Shown: positions 45,632 to 58,355, numbered from the stretch's first letter. The stretch is DNA of 64,000 nt from Lumbricus rubellus (GCA_945859605.1 OX243815.1:30008981-30072980); one strand, 5' to 3'. Notes: a model not told the origin generated them from the sequence alone. Program-made: numbers and translations.

Positions 45632-48600
45632 CTACCAGAGTGACGAGGTGCACTCCTGATATTCATCGTAATGAGCATTCCGAAGACGACAGATGTGATT
45701 CTCTCGGCAGTTGTCGTTGCATGTGCTCGGTTCAATGTCAGCGTCGGCATTTCTATGTTGACGATGCTTGTCCAACAGCTCTTGATCGGTGTTGAACCTA
45801 CATTGTAGATGCACAACAACATCAATTATGCAGAAGTCGAATTCACCAAACGCATTGACTCGTCATAGGCCTATAAATGACGAAAACTTGTAATAGACGC
45901 TGGAAAACATGAAACTTTAACCCTTTACCAGTTCGTTTTTAAATGTTATGCCCGTTTTCAGCGGATATTCTCGGAGCAAACGGGTAAAAGATTAAGGATC
46001 TTATCTGATCGTCAAATTATCTTAACTGAACAAACAAGGTCGTAGACTCGTAGTCAGAATTTTATTTGGGGAAGGGGCGGGACCGGCGGGTGTTTTCTCG
46101 ACGGTGAGCAAGCCCGCAAGCAGTTGCATGTGGCAACAGTTTTTATGTCGTGACAAGCAACCGAATCAACTGTCCAAGGGGTTTGGAGAAGCGTACACTC
46201 AGCTCTCATAGCGGTTCCGGACGGCCAATACATTACACCCTGAAGTTCTTACATCATCTGCTAGTAAATGCATCGTTCCATTTTTACATTATTTCATTTG
46301 GGGAGAAGGGTGTTGAAACCCAAAACACCCCTAGCTACGTCCTTGTTGAATGAACACTTATGAAAATCCATAACGACATTCCAGAAGGCGCCATGCAGTC
46401 TATGACCGCACATTCATAAAAAATTAATAGCCTGTATGTCGACCACGGCTCATGCAGGGGTCAGCACTCAGAGAAGAGTCGTTGACGAGGAAACACATAA
46501 AAATATCTCTGCCAGATAATCATGGTATTAGCCGATTGACATAATATGAGACTCGTATAATACACGTGCAAACCTTTCCGTTAGGTTGTGCCAGGATTGC
46601 GCTGACAGATCGACGAGTCCGTATTCCGACTTTGCCGAATAGAGCAACTCAATCAGAAGCGTGTAGTCGAGTGCATTCCCCAACGAGTAGGCTGGAGAAT
46701 AAAACATGCACCAAAATAAAGTCTTAGCATTTTTTACCAGAAAAATTCGAAGAAAGTCTTCCGTCTACACTCTAACTCCAGTGCTACAGGAACAGCTCCC
46801 AGTTAGGCCTAGGCCTACAGTCTGATGATTGTAGCTTAATAATAACGAGCTAATCGGTCAATAGAGCAAAAGAGAATGAAGTGAGTAAGCCTATGCAAGT
46901 AGAAGACAAAACTAATATTTAAATAAATGATAACAATCTGAACAGCAACTGAGACAACATTAGAAAGATGACAACAAAAAGACAACTGACCTGTATTCTG
47001 TAGCAATAGTATATTATGCGTCGATAGATCGTATCGTATTAAAACATTTATAAAGCACCTCTACTAGGGTGAACCGTTCAGAGGCGCTCCCAGTGCGCAG
47101 GGCCACGAGAGAAGAAATAAGTCTTGAGGAAAGAAAATGAAGAGGAGGGGGTTACCAGTTAGAAGTTGAGACCGAGTAGATGGAGACGGAGTATTCCAAA
47201 GAGAGGGGCCAATTGATGCAAAGGATCGGGACTGATAGATGCATAGTCTGTACTTATTTTGTCCAACCTCGGTGCATGCACCATTGCACCACCTACCGAC
47301 TGCTGGTCTGAGGTCAAGGAAGTAATGGTCGTAGTCGAGTACTTCGAATGTGATTGGGTCGAGATAGAAGATACGCATCGACGGATTCTTTCTTCCACCA
47401 GCGCTGATAGATGGCGACACATACACGATAGCCGCTGGTTCATACAAAGAATCGTAGATCTGTCAAAGATGGTCATTTAATAGTTTTACGTGGGTTTCAG
47501 TTTTAAAAATAATATGCGAAGAACTAATGTTCAGATAGCAACAGTGTCGGCGCCAAATAGTTATAATTTCAGCAGGGTCATTGAAAGTTATTCAACAGGT
47601 CGAAGAAATTAATATTTTATGTAATGAAAATATTAAAAATTAAAAAGATTTTTTGTCAGGACATAAGGTAGATCACGAATCAAATCTACAGGTCAAATGA
47701 CATGACACGATCCATGGTAGCGCGGCCACTGGATGGCCAATGGTGACAATGGTCTATAATTCCTCTAAAAGAAAGGCACCGTCATCTCAACTTATATTCT
47801 CCAACACATCGTATACGTCTGTGAGGCAACAGACTGTGCAGTGACTAGGCTAGTGAGGCAGAGTGCGACGTCTGTCGGTTGACTTTATCCGTTTATCGCT
47901 AATCTTGTAATGCGGAATGGTCAAGCCATTTCTCAGATGATTGACGGTCATTGCAGTCAAGAACGTTAAGCAAGTCCTTCTTTGCTGATAACCAGAGCCT
48001 ATGATTTACAATTCTGTCATGTGATAGTACTCATCAGTCACAGTTAACGGATACACTAATAACAATAAGAATAGCCTGCGATCTCATATAGCCTACACGT
48101 ATCACACGTAGACTATATAAAATTATAATTATAAGCCTGTAATTCATTCATTCAAGCGTTTATATTGCACCTTTTCAAGGAAAATACCCGGCGGAGCGGC
48201 GGTGCTATAGTCTATAAATAAGCAAGTATAAGCCTTTAGCATAAACCCTAAATAGTATGTGTATAGAGCGCATACCAGTCGGAATTCGTCGACGTGTGTA
48301 TGTCCGGTTGTCATGAGAACGATGATGTCATTGTTGTCTAAGACGAGTTGTTCGAACCATCTCGATCCAGTGATGAGATAATCGGTTCCTCCCGGAGGAT
48401 GATGGCCAATCAGAAGTACCTGCAGCACAACCAACAGCAGCATCAGCGCACATCAGCAGCAGCATGCAGTAGCAGCAGCAGCTGAAACCAGTCTGACTGT
48501 CAACGTATGCGATGACGCTGGTGGCGATGACGACTACGAAGTTGATGATACTGCATGGGATTACAATGGCTCTACATCTATGACGACTCTTAGTCAAAAC

Positions 48601-49204
48601 TAGGGCCTACTATACAGCTATAAAACATTACTTTTAATTTCTCCTCTCATACGTCAAAAATAGTCTATAGTCAGAAATAGTCTATAGTCAAAAAATGGTC
48701 AAAAGTATAGTGTATAGTCAAAAGTAGTCTACAGTCAAAAGTAGTCTATAGTCTGTTTCAAGGCATAATAAGTAAAACACGACATAGCTGTAGGCTATAT
48801 ATTATTTATGTGACTCTAATATTTATTCAATGTTACATTTACGGTTTACCTCAAACTAAAATTTCACTAATATTACCTTCTCGTTTGCTGTTCTAGCGTC
48901 CAGTAGACTCTGAGTGAGGAAGTTTCTCATGGCATCCACTTCCTTATCGGGACGATCGTTTAGAACATTGTACCAGTTAAATGTATACCTAAATTAAGTT
49001 AATCACAGAACGGGCCAAATAAAAAAACATAGATCTAAATAATATTATAGTTTATTGCTCTATAGTGGTGTATCATACAGCGCGCTTATGTAACGTTGAT
49101 TGTATCCGTGCAAGCGCTCTTGTAGCTTCATGTGCCGTGTTAAAACTCTTGAAAATATGTATTCATCGTCGTCGTCGTCATCGTCATCTTTATCGTCATC
49201 GTCG

Positions 49205-49279
<75 letters not shown>

Positions 49280-52200
49280 ACAACAACAACAAGAACAGCA
49301 TCAACATGAAATTCGTCAAAGTTAACAATTATATTATAGTTACTAATAGTTATGAATATGATTTCATTTTGTACATGTAATTGGAGTTGTATGTGACAAG
49401 TCGTAGACCGGGTCTGAGAAGGACAGAGTAGCTTCCTGAGTCTTGAATTGCATCTTGCGAGAAGTTGGCCATCAATGGCTGCCACAGTCTCTTCCAATCA
49501 TCAACGAACGGCTTCAAAGGAAAACAATATTATAATAGAATAAAATAGAATAGAATATACTATACTATAATATACACGGTGTCCCAATTGAACTGATACC
49601 CTTTTTGTTTTGGCGATGCACTTGTCAATTCTAAGTGAAACTGTATAAAATTTCAGAGACTGTAAGAGGGATTAATTACCAACGTGTCCTAAAAATGTTA
49701 TCCAATTCTGCCAACAGAGTCCGAAGTTATGCACATTTAATTTTGGGCAACGGAAATTTTAAGTTTCCAACATGTAAAAGATAGGAAATTAGTGTTAGCG
49801 CTGTTCTTCAAAGATGAGTCAGCTGACGTTCAAAATGTCCTCCATTATAGCTCGAATGCATGCTCTAAGGCGCTTTCGCCATTCATTGATTGCATTGTCA
49901 ACAATCCCTTTGATCAAAACGATTTCATTCTTCCACATTTCGCTGTTTGAAGTGGTCACTGGTCAATGTTACGCGTATGCGAGTTTCCTAAGGTTGCGAT
50001 GGGCCAGTTTCTGTTAGGAAATTCCTTTTAAAACCTTTTTCACCGTTATTTTTTTTATTAATTTTTATTTTTTAAACTAAATCATCTTTGCTGAAAAACC
50101 ATTTTTATTATTGTCTCCTAACATGGAAATGATGAAAATATGAAGGAAATATTTATTATTTTTAGAAAGTAAGGCGCGCAGTTGCAAGCAATAATTTCCT
50201 ATCTTTTACATGTTGGAAACTTACAATTTCCTTTGTCCAAATTTGAATGTGCATAACTTCGGACTCTGTTTGTCGAATTAGATAAAATTTTCAGAAAACA
50301 TTGCTAATTTATCCCTCTTACATACTCTAAAATTTTGTTGAGTTTCATTTAGAATTGACAAGTATATCCCCAAAACAAAATGGGTATCAGTTCAATTGGG
50401 ACACCGTGTAATATAATATAATATAATATAATATAATATAATATAATATAATATAATATAATATAATATAATATAATATAATATAATATAATATAATATA
50501 ATATAATATAATATAATATAATATAATATAATATAATATAATATAATATAATATAATATAATATAATATAATATAATATAATATAATATAATATAATATA
50601 ATATAATATAATATAATATAATATAATATAATATAATATAATATAATAAAATATAATATAATATAATATAATATAATATAATATAATATAATATAATATA
50701 ATATAATATAATATAATAAATATAAAATAATATATTATAATATAATATAATATAATATAATATAATATAATATAATATAATATAATATAATATAATATAA
50801 TATAATATAATATAATATAATATAATATAATATAATATAATATAATATAATATAATATAATATAATATAATATAATATAATATAATATAATATAATATAA
50901 CAACTATTTCAGAGCAACCTGTACGGGTGTTTGTGAAAGATACTGCCTTGTATGTGCACTTGTTATAGCGCCCCTTCAAGCTCACTACTCAGAGGCGCTC
51001 CCGACAACAGCGCAGACACTGAATCGGAGTTTCACGCCGAAGCGCTGAGCAATTGCGAGTGAAGGACTTGCCCAAGGTCCGTACGCGGCGACTTGAGGTG
51101 GATTCGAGCCTGCAACCTTCCGGCTGCAAGGCAACGAACATACCCACTACACTACCGCGCCCCACGTCTTGGTCTGCAGTGACTCAGTGCTACTCAAACT
51201 GTGGTCCGTCACCCACTTTGGGTCCGCAGGCGATCGATTATTGAGTCGTGGAATATGATAAATGGACTCATGACTTGAAAGAATGTCATGATTGTCCGTT
51301 AGCTAGCGCATGATGCCTGCAGTCAATTCTTAAAGGTTGATGTTTAAGAAACTTTAAGATAGAACACAACAGCAGGTCTATAGGCCTAAGTCGATTGGCC
51401 TGTAAGGATGTTTAGTTTAACTTTTAGGCCTATCTCGAGTCTCGAATTCTCGATCACATTATCGAAGTTTTAAGTTGCACTGATAAAAAAACTGATATGG
51501 ACCTAGATAACGTTGGCTGATTGACGATAATATTGAATGGTTTAATTTAAAGGATGGGAACCAGAGATCTGTTTGGCATTTATTTTACCCACACCTGTTG
51601 ATTGGTGGTCGGTTAGCAGACACTGCGAACTGCGCAGCTTAGGAGCTATAGACTTACCGTCGTATACTCGAGATGCTCGACTGAAAACAAATTGGTCGGG
51701 AAAGTTTCTGTCAAAAAGAACACAGAAACATCACTGAACCATGTTTAATACAGATGCTCATTCTTTTTTAAAGAAAATCATATAAACAGTGTTCAGCACA
51801 ATACAGTCTCTAATAAAGTTACTAGGTGATGCACCCGGCGTTGCCCGGGAATTTCGGTTTTCAAGCGATCTATAAGTAAGTGCAATGTGAAATAACGAAT
51901 GATATGGAATTCTTGTGATAAGCACGCAACGAGTGATAAAACATGTCCTGACTTGATGTTATTTAGCACACGCGGTTATTACAAAGAAATGGCTACTATG
52001 GGGTCTATGTAACTGTAAGTTTATATATAGCCTACGAGTAGGCCTATAATTATAACGAATAGTACGTCCATGTATAGTACCGTGGTTTCCAATGATTGGG
52101 AAGACATCGTAACCGGTCAGGTTGCGCGCGATGATATCGACGAGTTCAATGGTGCAATCCAACTGCGACTGCTCAGTCTCATCCCAAACGGTGTGTGGAG

Positions 52201-54138
52201 GAACGTCACCTGATCAGACGCATAAAAATCAAGATTCTCGTCGTTATAACCATGCAATGCAATCCTGCATTATAATGCAAAGCGCTGTAGAGTATAGTCA
52301 ACAGTTTACAATATAGTCTGTAGCATTTCTTTGTAGCAAATTGCTGCCTAGCGTTAAGAAGTGAAGCGTATTGTGGCGGCATTGGGGCGCATTGGTGTAG
52401 TGGTGTAGTTCGTCGCCTTGCAGCCGAAAGGTTGCAGGTTCGAATCCACCTCAAGTCACCGCGTAAGGACCTTGGGCAAGTCCTTCACTCGCAATTGCTC
52501 AGCGCTTTGGCGTGAAACTCCAATGCAATGTCCGCTCTGCAGTCGGGAGCGCATCTGAGTAGAGAGCTTGAAGAGGCACTATAGCAAGTGCGCATACAAA
52601 CAAGTAATGCAGTGCGATTTAGTGATTCTGTTTTATGAGACCAGGTGTGATGGAATGACTTGATAACGCCAAAGGAAGGAAAACAAAGCTATATCTACCT
52701 GAATACCTTAGTTTAAGACCGTGGACCTGCTATAAGTGTTTGGTCACCTGAGAAGAACACGATGTCAGGTTCGAAGGTCTTGACTTTCTCCATAAAGATT
52801 TCGATGGTTGATGATGGAATGTTGCAGTTGAAGTCGCCCAGAGGACCTGCATCGCCCTGTCAATAGCATAACCGACATTTTGTCATATATCGTGGATGCC
52901 GTCATAATAATTATACCAATTCTCTGGTCACTGTCCTGTCATGTCCTGACATGTCCTGTCATGTCCTGTCCTGTCCTGTCCTGTCATGTCCTGTCATGTC
53001 CTGACATGTCCTGTCCTGTCCTGTCCTGTCCTGTCATGTCCTGTCATGTCCTCAGCCATCCTCGTCGCGTCATGCACAAGTTTTGTCCAATGCTGTCTGT
53101 TCCTGACTCTCTCTATCAGCTCCGCCATTGAAGGTTCAGGTTAAAAGATAGACGAAGAAAGACAAAGATAGACAAAGATAGACGAAGATAGACAAAGAAA
53201 GGCAAAGATAGACAAATATAGACAAATATAGACAAAGATGGACAAATATAGACAAATATAGACAAAGATAGACAAAGATAGACAAGGATAGACAAAGATA
53301 GACAAAGATAGACAAAGATAGACGAAGAAAGACAAAGATAAAAAAAGATAGACAAAGAAAGACAAAGATAAACAAAGATAGACAAAGATAAACAAAGATA
53401 GACAAAGATAAACAAAGATAGACAAAGAAAGACAAAGATAAACAAAGATAGACAAAGAAAGACAAAGATAAACAAAGATAGACAAAGATACTCACTGGTC
53501 CCCACTTCTCCAAGCAGCAAACTGGCAAACCGCATTCCGTCGAACTGCCCTGTAACATAAATACTTATAGACGACGACCCAGTCGACCCTATAAACATCG
53601 GCGACTCATCAACCAATATTAATCAATGCAAACATGGCCGCCTAAAATAATTAATTCTATATATTGCTTGCAGACGAGTTAAGTAGTTTCTCCCCCAAGA
53701 TATTCACTCTTTGATTAATTAGCCCGTAATATTTCTTAATTTGTACAGCTTCGCCCTTTTATTAGAATTTGCAATAGGCCTACGTGACAGATTTCGAGTC
53801 GCATCGTTTGTTTAGCCACGAGGCAGCAACATTTTATTACCTTCTTTTATTATTTTGTTCGAAGAAGAAATTATTTCACATATAAGAGAGAAAAATTGTC
53901 GTCCGTATTGTTTTTATTACTGTGACAGTTTTTATTTTTTATACTCTCCTGCTGTTACTGCCAGTCTGCCACTGCTACTGCTGCTGCTGTTACTGCTGCT
54001 GCTGCTAGTACTAGTAGGCCTACTACCACTACTATTACTACTGCTACAACTACTACTACTATTACTACCACTATATACAACTGCTGCTGCCGCTGCTATT
54101 ATTATTTTATTTTACTATTGTTACTATTATTATTATCA

Positions 54139-54190
<52 letters not shown>

Positions 54191-54202
54191 TATTATTATT
54201 AT

Positions 54203-54276
<74 letters not shown>

Positions 54277-57200
54277 ATTATTAGCATTAATGGTATTGTT
54301 ACTATTAATTTTCAGAGGCGTACATAGTATTTCTAGAGTAGAACTACAATTGTACTCTTACGACTGAATAGTTTCGCTCCACATGTATATCTGTCAGCTG
54401 AACAACTTTTATAGCGCCCTCTCGAGATATTCCGCTTCTTGTCTCCGTTGTCTTTGATTCTTTACGCAATTCTATGTCTGCCTCTGCCTCTTGAGGGTCA
54501 TACGATCGGGTTTCACTTGGAAAGCAGGCGTTGAAGTACTCGCAAAACTGTTCGGGACTCACGTCTGGATCCTTCACAACCCTCGCGATCTGCAATGAAA
54601 ACAGCGAAAACTGATGACAAAATTCACATTGCCACAAATTAAGTGATTGAGCTGTGCGTCACTATTCAGTTGCGCCACAAAACAACGAATAAATCACATT
54701 GATCTTTTTTAGGAAACTTTTTTCGCAGTGCAAAATAGACTTACGGAAGTTACGGTTGAATTTACGCAATAACGAATTATATATAGCCTAATAGGCATAA
54801 TTGTAATTCACATAACGACTCTTCACCACCACCAACACGGTACACCACCACCCCCACTACCACCACCACCACCACCACCACCACCACCACCACCACCACC
54901 ACCACCGCCGCCGCCGCCGCCGCCACAACCACAATGCACCACGACCACCATCACCACCACCACTACCACCAACACAACCACCATCACCATCACACCACCA
55001 TGCACATCACCACCATCACCACCACCACAACCACCACAACCACTACACGCAGATTATGGAAACATTGTGTCAACATGCTAACGTGAGGTCCTTGGAGCTT
55101 GATTGTTCCCGCACAGAGAGGATCTCCTCTGATTCCGGCCACTTCGCAAAGCGACAGGCAGAGGTCAATGACCGCAGTTTCTATTGTCTCATAGTCGCCC
55201 GCCTTGAATATGGATATCAACGTCTGGAAACACGAAAACGAATCCATAGATTCATTTAGGATTAGCCATAATTATCAATTTATCATTGTCTTCAAATTGT
55301 AGTTAGTCGTAATCGTAATCGTAATCTCGAGATTTCTACAGCGCCCACAAAAGCGAAGTCACGGGAACCAGCTTGTTCACAGGCGCTCAATCAAAGCAAA
55401 ATCGATAGGCAGCGGGTCAAGTCCGGAGAGTCAGGCAGGCAGATAGATGGACGGCTAAGGTGGGTGATGTTTAGAGTTGAAATGCCGAGGGATGTGAGGA
55501 GAAGAGTAAGAATCAGGATAGGATTTGTGAAAAAGCAATGTTTTCAGCTTTGAGTGAAAGACCTGTGGGGTGATAGCGAGCGGTGGAGTTTTGGTGAGTT
55601 CGTATGATGGGTCGGAAGTTTGCTGAAGTGCGGGCGGAAGTTTGTTCCAAAGAGGTGGAACGGCAATGGCTATGGAGCGGTTTGCGAATTTCAGTGATGA
55701 AGTGATGGAAGGGCGAAGCAGTGTAATGGAGGATGAGGAGCGTGTTGAACGAAGTGGCTGGATGGTGAACAGTTGACGAAGGTAGAACGGCTGGGATGAT
55801 TGAAGTGTAATGTAAGTGAGTGAGAGGACTTTGTATTCGATGCGTTCAGGTATTTTGAGCCAGTGAAGAGATTTCAGGACAGGAGTGATGTGGTGACGTT
55901 TGGGGGTTTTAGTGATAGCACGGGCAAGGGCATTCTGGATAGCCGGGAGGCGATTAATTTGGGTGATATCAATGTTTAGGAAGAGAGAGTTACAGTAGTC
56001 AAGTTTCGCATGAACTATAGATGTGGCGATTGTGGATGCAGTTTTGAAGTCTTGCTCTCAACAATTTAGGCCTACCAATATTAGGCAAAACCCAAAGCCC
56101 ATAGGCGTCGTCAGGACCAGTCTTAGCATGTAGGCCTATAGGCCTACCGTACCAGTAGAATATAAACAATCAATTAGTTGAAACTTTTAAACAGTGTTGT
56201 GCAGTAACGAAGTAAAAGTAACGCGTTACTGTACTTAAGTAAAAGTTTGAGTACTTTCACATGTAACGAAGTATCGAAAAAATAAAATACTTTTACTTTC
56301 AACGAAGTAAAATTTTACCCATATTTCAGTACTTTTACTTCGTTACAATTTATGCGACACTCGTTACAATGTTCGTTACTTCAAAGCGTTAATTAACAGT
56401 TCGTTTCGCTAAGCTAAGACAGCTTATTCAAATTTGCATGCCTAAAAATAGATTTTCGATGGTGATGCACGCTGGATGCACTGTCATTTCTGCAGCAGAA
56501 CGACTCTTCAGCTGTGCATTGTGCTAACAACGAATCGGAAGCGTGCGTACTAGACTAAATGATAACCATTTCAAGAATTTAGTATTTTTGAAGGTTAATA
56601 GGCCTAATCAATTGAGTTATAGAAAGGCTCGGTACTTTTACTTTTTACTTTAAAAGTATTATTGGAAGGGGATACTTTTTACTTTTACTTAAGTAAAATT
56701 TGTGATGAGTACTTTTACTTTTACTTAAGTAATTAAAATCCACTTTACTTTTACTTTTACTTAAGTACATTTGCCCGATACTTTCAACAACACTGCTTTT
56801 AAAGCTTCTTCTTTATGTCAATAATTTATTTGCTGCGTTTCGAGTAAACCAATTGAAAAAAAATTGCCAGAATTATAGCAGCAATAGCCTGCTTATAGTA
56901 GTAATGTCAGTCTCATATAGATGTATAGTATTGAATTATAATTGACAGTAATTCAAAAGTGCGAAAGGAAACTGAAGTCGAAAATTCCAGAAGGCGCACC
57001 CCGTTATAATATTATTATGAATTCAGCTTGGTCGGATGCTGGATCTATGCGAGATTTGCGAGTCATGTCGGTCCTCGAAAGTGTGATAAATTTTGAGATA
57101 GGCCAACACTTAGGCCTAGTTTCGTCGACGACATGCTCAACTAATAGGCCTATATAGCAATTCAGCAATTTGGATTCTCAGCAAATAGGCTGTAGTCATC

Positions 57201-57824
57201 AATTTTATTCAAAGAGGGTTTAGAGCAGGGTTTTTAGCGTGCAGTTTTACAGTTCTAAATGAATTTGTGCAGTTATAGAAGCGCTTCTGTAAAGTTAAAA
57301 AATAGTTTTAAAAGGGTCATTGTCATCCGATAGGGAGTAAATTACCAAGGATAAATAGAAGGAAAGAAGGGGTTGTGCAGTGCCAGTTCCAAAACTTCCT
57401 TAAAAGAAGCCCTATAGCTGCCTTAGAGCAAATAAAATATTCAGTTCAATTTAGTTAATCTGAGCCGTATTAATCCGACCCTGTTGAGGCCAATAGGCTA
57501 GCCCCTATTTACAGGTTCCCGTACCGTGCAACCAGGGCAGTCTGTTTCCGTGATGTTGTACGTATCGTTGCCAATGGTGATGACAATACGTTCAGCTATA
57601 TCGTACGACTGCACAGCATCGGCGAATTGCTCGAGGGCGGCCATTACTTCGTCGGGTTTAACAGCCGCAATATCCCGAATGATGCCGAAGAGATTGCGTT
57701 CGCGAGGAAATTCCATCAAATCATGCAGGTGATCAAGGTGAGCATCGTCGAAGGTGTTTGCGATGGAACAGATGGAAAAGAAGCAGAGCAGCAACTCTAA
57801 GAAGGAACGAACTGTTCGACCCAT
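45632..57824 (-). CDS. SMPD1: Acid sphingomyelinase (sphingomyelin phosphodiesterase 1-like)
   Basis: Thirteen exons in transcript order: 57513-57824, 55083-55223, 54362-54589, 53496-53549, 52748-52856, 52081-52209, 51658-51707, 49375-49511, 48877-48988, 48276-48419, 47297-47459, 46574-46691, 45632-45797. Phases agree: 1863 nt, 620 aa (human about 630). The ATG at 57824 gives a signal peptide (MGRTVRSFLELLLCFFSICS). A saposin-B domain with CPGC and its cysteine set follows. Then comes the calcineurin-like phosphoesterase: TDIH, GDVPPHTVW, GNHE, GHHPPG and GHTHVDEF, which supply the known zinc ligands. The C-terminal Cys-rich piece ends CTSSLW. N-glycosylation sequons (NDT, NIT, NYS, NLT, NFS) fit a lysosomal or secreted enzyme. 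It hydrolyses sphingomyelin to ceramide and phosphocholine. An alternative exon 1 donor (gtacgg, edge 57525) is also phase 0. Two exons are tiny (54 and 50 nt). Introns are packed with repeats. Confidence 0.94.
46035..46345. mobile_element. Probable hAT-like MITE in SMPD1 intron 12
   Basis: The ends caaggtcgtag and ctacgtccttg are inverted (10 of 11). Inner blocks tttggggaaggggcggg and ttggggagaagggtg also mirror one another. No clear 8-bp duplication was found. Confidence 0.5.
47045..47290 (-). mobile_element. L2/CR1-like LINE 3' end in SMPD1 intron 11
   Basis: The minus strand reads YQSRSFASIGPSLWNTPSPS, the LINE 'rsFsxxaPxlWN' end, then a tail (gggagcgcctctgaacgg, gaggtgctttata). It starts about 10 bases after the exon 11 donor, and the exon frame runs on into it without a stop. 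Confidence 0.75.
48415..48485. repeat. CAGCAG/CATCAG-rich stretch at exon 10 acceptor
   Basis: Imperfect cag/cat/gca triplets directly outside SMPD1 exon 10. Minor. Confidence 0.5.
48655..48765. repeat. Short tandem repeat of tagtctatagtcaaaa units
   Basis: Six or so imperfect 15-17 bp units (agtctatagtcaaaaat and variants) lie within SMPD1 intron 9. Confidence 0.75.
49166..49290. repeat. (ATC)n array in SMPD1 intron 8
   Basis: tcg/tca triplets become a pure atc run (about 49205-49277), then aac triplets. It lies about 85 bases inside the exon 8 donor (edge 49375). The poly-Asp, Ser and His frames here are spurious. Confidence 0.95.
49575..50408 (-). mobile_element. Tc1/mariner-type element D with long arms
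   Basis: Tips cacggtgtcccaattgaact and its complement, TA-flanked. Arms are about 215 bases each (shared blocks gtaagagggat, cttcggactctg and a 20-base block around ttttacatgttgg). A transposase C-terminus relic on the minus strand (about 49825-49905) reads VDNAINEWRKRLRACIRA. It sits against a TATAA array in SMPD1 intron 7. Confidence 0.85.
50409..50900. repeat. (TATAA)n pentanucleotide array, ~490 bp
   Basis: Nearly pure ataat units, with small interruptions near 50647 and 50716-50736. Open frames on the minus strand are repeats of Leu-Tyr-Tyr-Ile-Ile and are spurious. Degenerate similar sequence also lies left of mariner D (49530-49574). Confidence 0.95.
50958..51165 (-). mobile_element. 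tRNA-derived SINE, near full length
   Basis: Complement of the 44721 SINE: tail (ttatagcgccccttcaag, gaggcgctcccg), body (ggagtttcacgccgaagcgc, caattgcgagtgaaggac) and tRNA head (tggattcgagcctgcaacc, cccactacactaccgcgcc). SMPD1 intron 7. Confidence 0.85.
52385..52595 (+). mobile_element. tRNA-derived SINE in SMPD1 intron 5
   Basis: A-box (attggtgtagtggtgtag) and B-box (ggttcgaatcc), body (gggcaagtccttcactcgca, gcgtgaaactcc) and tail (gggagcgcatctgagtagag, gaggcactata). Antisense to the gene. Confidence 0.85.
52931..53052. repeat. TGTCC / ATGTCC pentamer array
   Basis: ctgtc and catgtc units alternate. SMPD1 intron 4. Confidence 0.9.
53146..53491. repeat. 10-bp minisatellite gacaaagata next to exon 4
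   Basis: About 34 units of gacaaagata with variants (gacgaagata, aacaaagata, gacaaatata, gacaaagaaa). The array ends 5 bases from the SMPD1 exon 4 donor-side edge (53496). The Phe-Val-Tyr-Leu-Cys-Leu-Ser frames on the minus strand are spurious. Confidence 0.95.
53940..54277. repeat. CTG/CTA/TTA trinucleotide complex in SMPD1 intron 3
   Basis: Imperfect ctg/tta/cta triplets, then (att)n at about 54142-54205 and (cta)n at about 54204-54275. It lies about 85 bases inside the exon 3 donor edge (54362). Confidence 0.9.
54826..55045. repeat. CAC/CCG trinucleotide array in SMPD1 intron 2
   Basis: A pure cac run at about 54856-54905 with (ccg)n to 54922, then imperfect cac/cat triplets. About 35 bases inside the exon 2 donor edge (55083). 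Confidence 0.9.
55333..56060 (-). mobile_element. L2/CR1-like LINE, reverse transcriptase C-terminal part
   Basis: The minus strand is open with few breaks: SIVHAKLDYCNSLFL, then INRLPAIQNALARAI, HHITPVLKSLHWLKIPERIE, RSIAIAVPPLWNKLPPAL and FHSKLKTLLF. These are the ordered landmarks of the CR1/L2 reverse transcriptase thumb and C-terminus. The 3' tail (gagcgcctgtgaacaagctg, gggcgctgtag) ends at about 55333. SMPD1 intron 1, same strand. Confidence 0.88.
56192..56795 (+). mobile_element. hAT element remnant (604 bp), TSD cttttaaa
   Basis: Tips cagtgttgtgc and caacaacactg. The 8-bp duplication cttttaaa is perfect (56184-56191, 56796-56803). The subterminal DNA is dense in acttttacttaag-type repeats. 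At about 56488-56600, plus strand, SAAERLFSCALC and TRLNDNHFKNLVFLKV are the hAT dimerisation domain with a stop between. SMPD1 intron 1. Confidence 0.92.
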
Positions 57825-57939
57825 CGTCGTCCGATGATTAATCCTCTGTTCTTTAACACTGTGAACAATCAAGGTTGAGTCTAGATGTAGGCCCTACACT
57901 AAGGCATGCGTTTGTTAACCTCACTCCGGCAAAACACAG

Positions 57940-58355
57940 CAGTGGCGGATCCAGAACTGTTTTTAGGGGGGCCAATCTCTTGGGAAAAACCAAGAAAATT
58001 TCTAAGAAAAAGGTGTTTTTTTCATCTGCCAAAATTTTCGGGAAAATCATAACATTTCATCCGCCAAAAAAGTTGATGACCTTTTTTTTAGTCATCTGCC
58101 AAAATTTTCGGGAAAAACATAGCATTTCATCCGCCAAAAAAGTTGATGACCTTTTTTTTTTAGTCTTCAACTTCAAAACCGAGAGGGGGGCCACGTCCCA
58201 TACAATTTTCAGAATAGGGGGGGGGGGCCAATATCCATTGTACCCATATTCGTATTGCTAATTTCGGGGACCAAATGGGGGGCGCCACGTCCCATGGCAG
58301 TTTTCAATGGGGGGGAGGGCATGGCCGGATTGGCCCCCTCCTGGATCCGCCCCTG
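57940..58355. mobile_element. hAT MITE (416 bp), TSD aaacacag
   Basis: Tips cagtggcggatccag and ctggatccgcccctg. The duplication aaacacag is perfect (57932-57939, 58356-58363). Inside are two copies of an aaaattttcggg/catccgccaaaa block and G runs. It lies about 115 bases upstream of the SMPD1 start codon, so possibly in its promoter or 5' UTR. Confidence 0.92.

Noticed and set aside
50349..50985. 184-197 codon proteins rich in Leu-Tyr-Tyr-Ile
   Set aside because: Direct translation of the TATAA pentamer array.
53116..53616. Membrane-like Phe-Val-Tyr-Leu-Cys-Leu-Ser protein
   Set aside because: Direct translation of the 10-bp minisatellite; only the 18 codons of SMPD1 exon 4 in this span are real.
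53855..54277. 140-codon Leu/Tyr-rich frame
   Set aside because: Trinucleotide repeats within SMPD1 intron 3.
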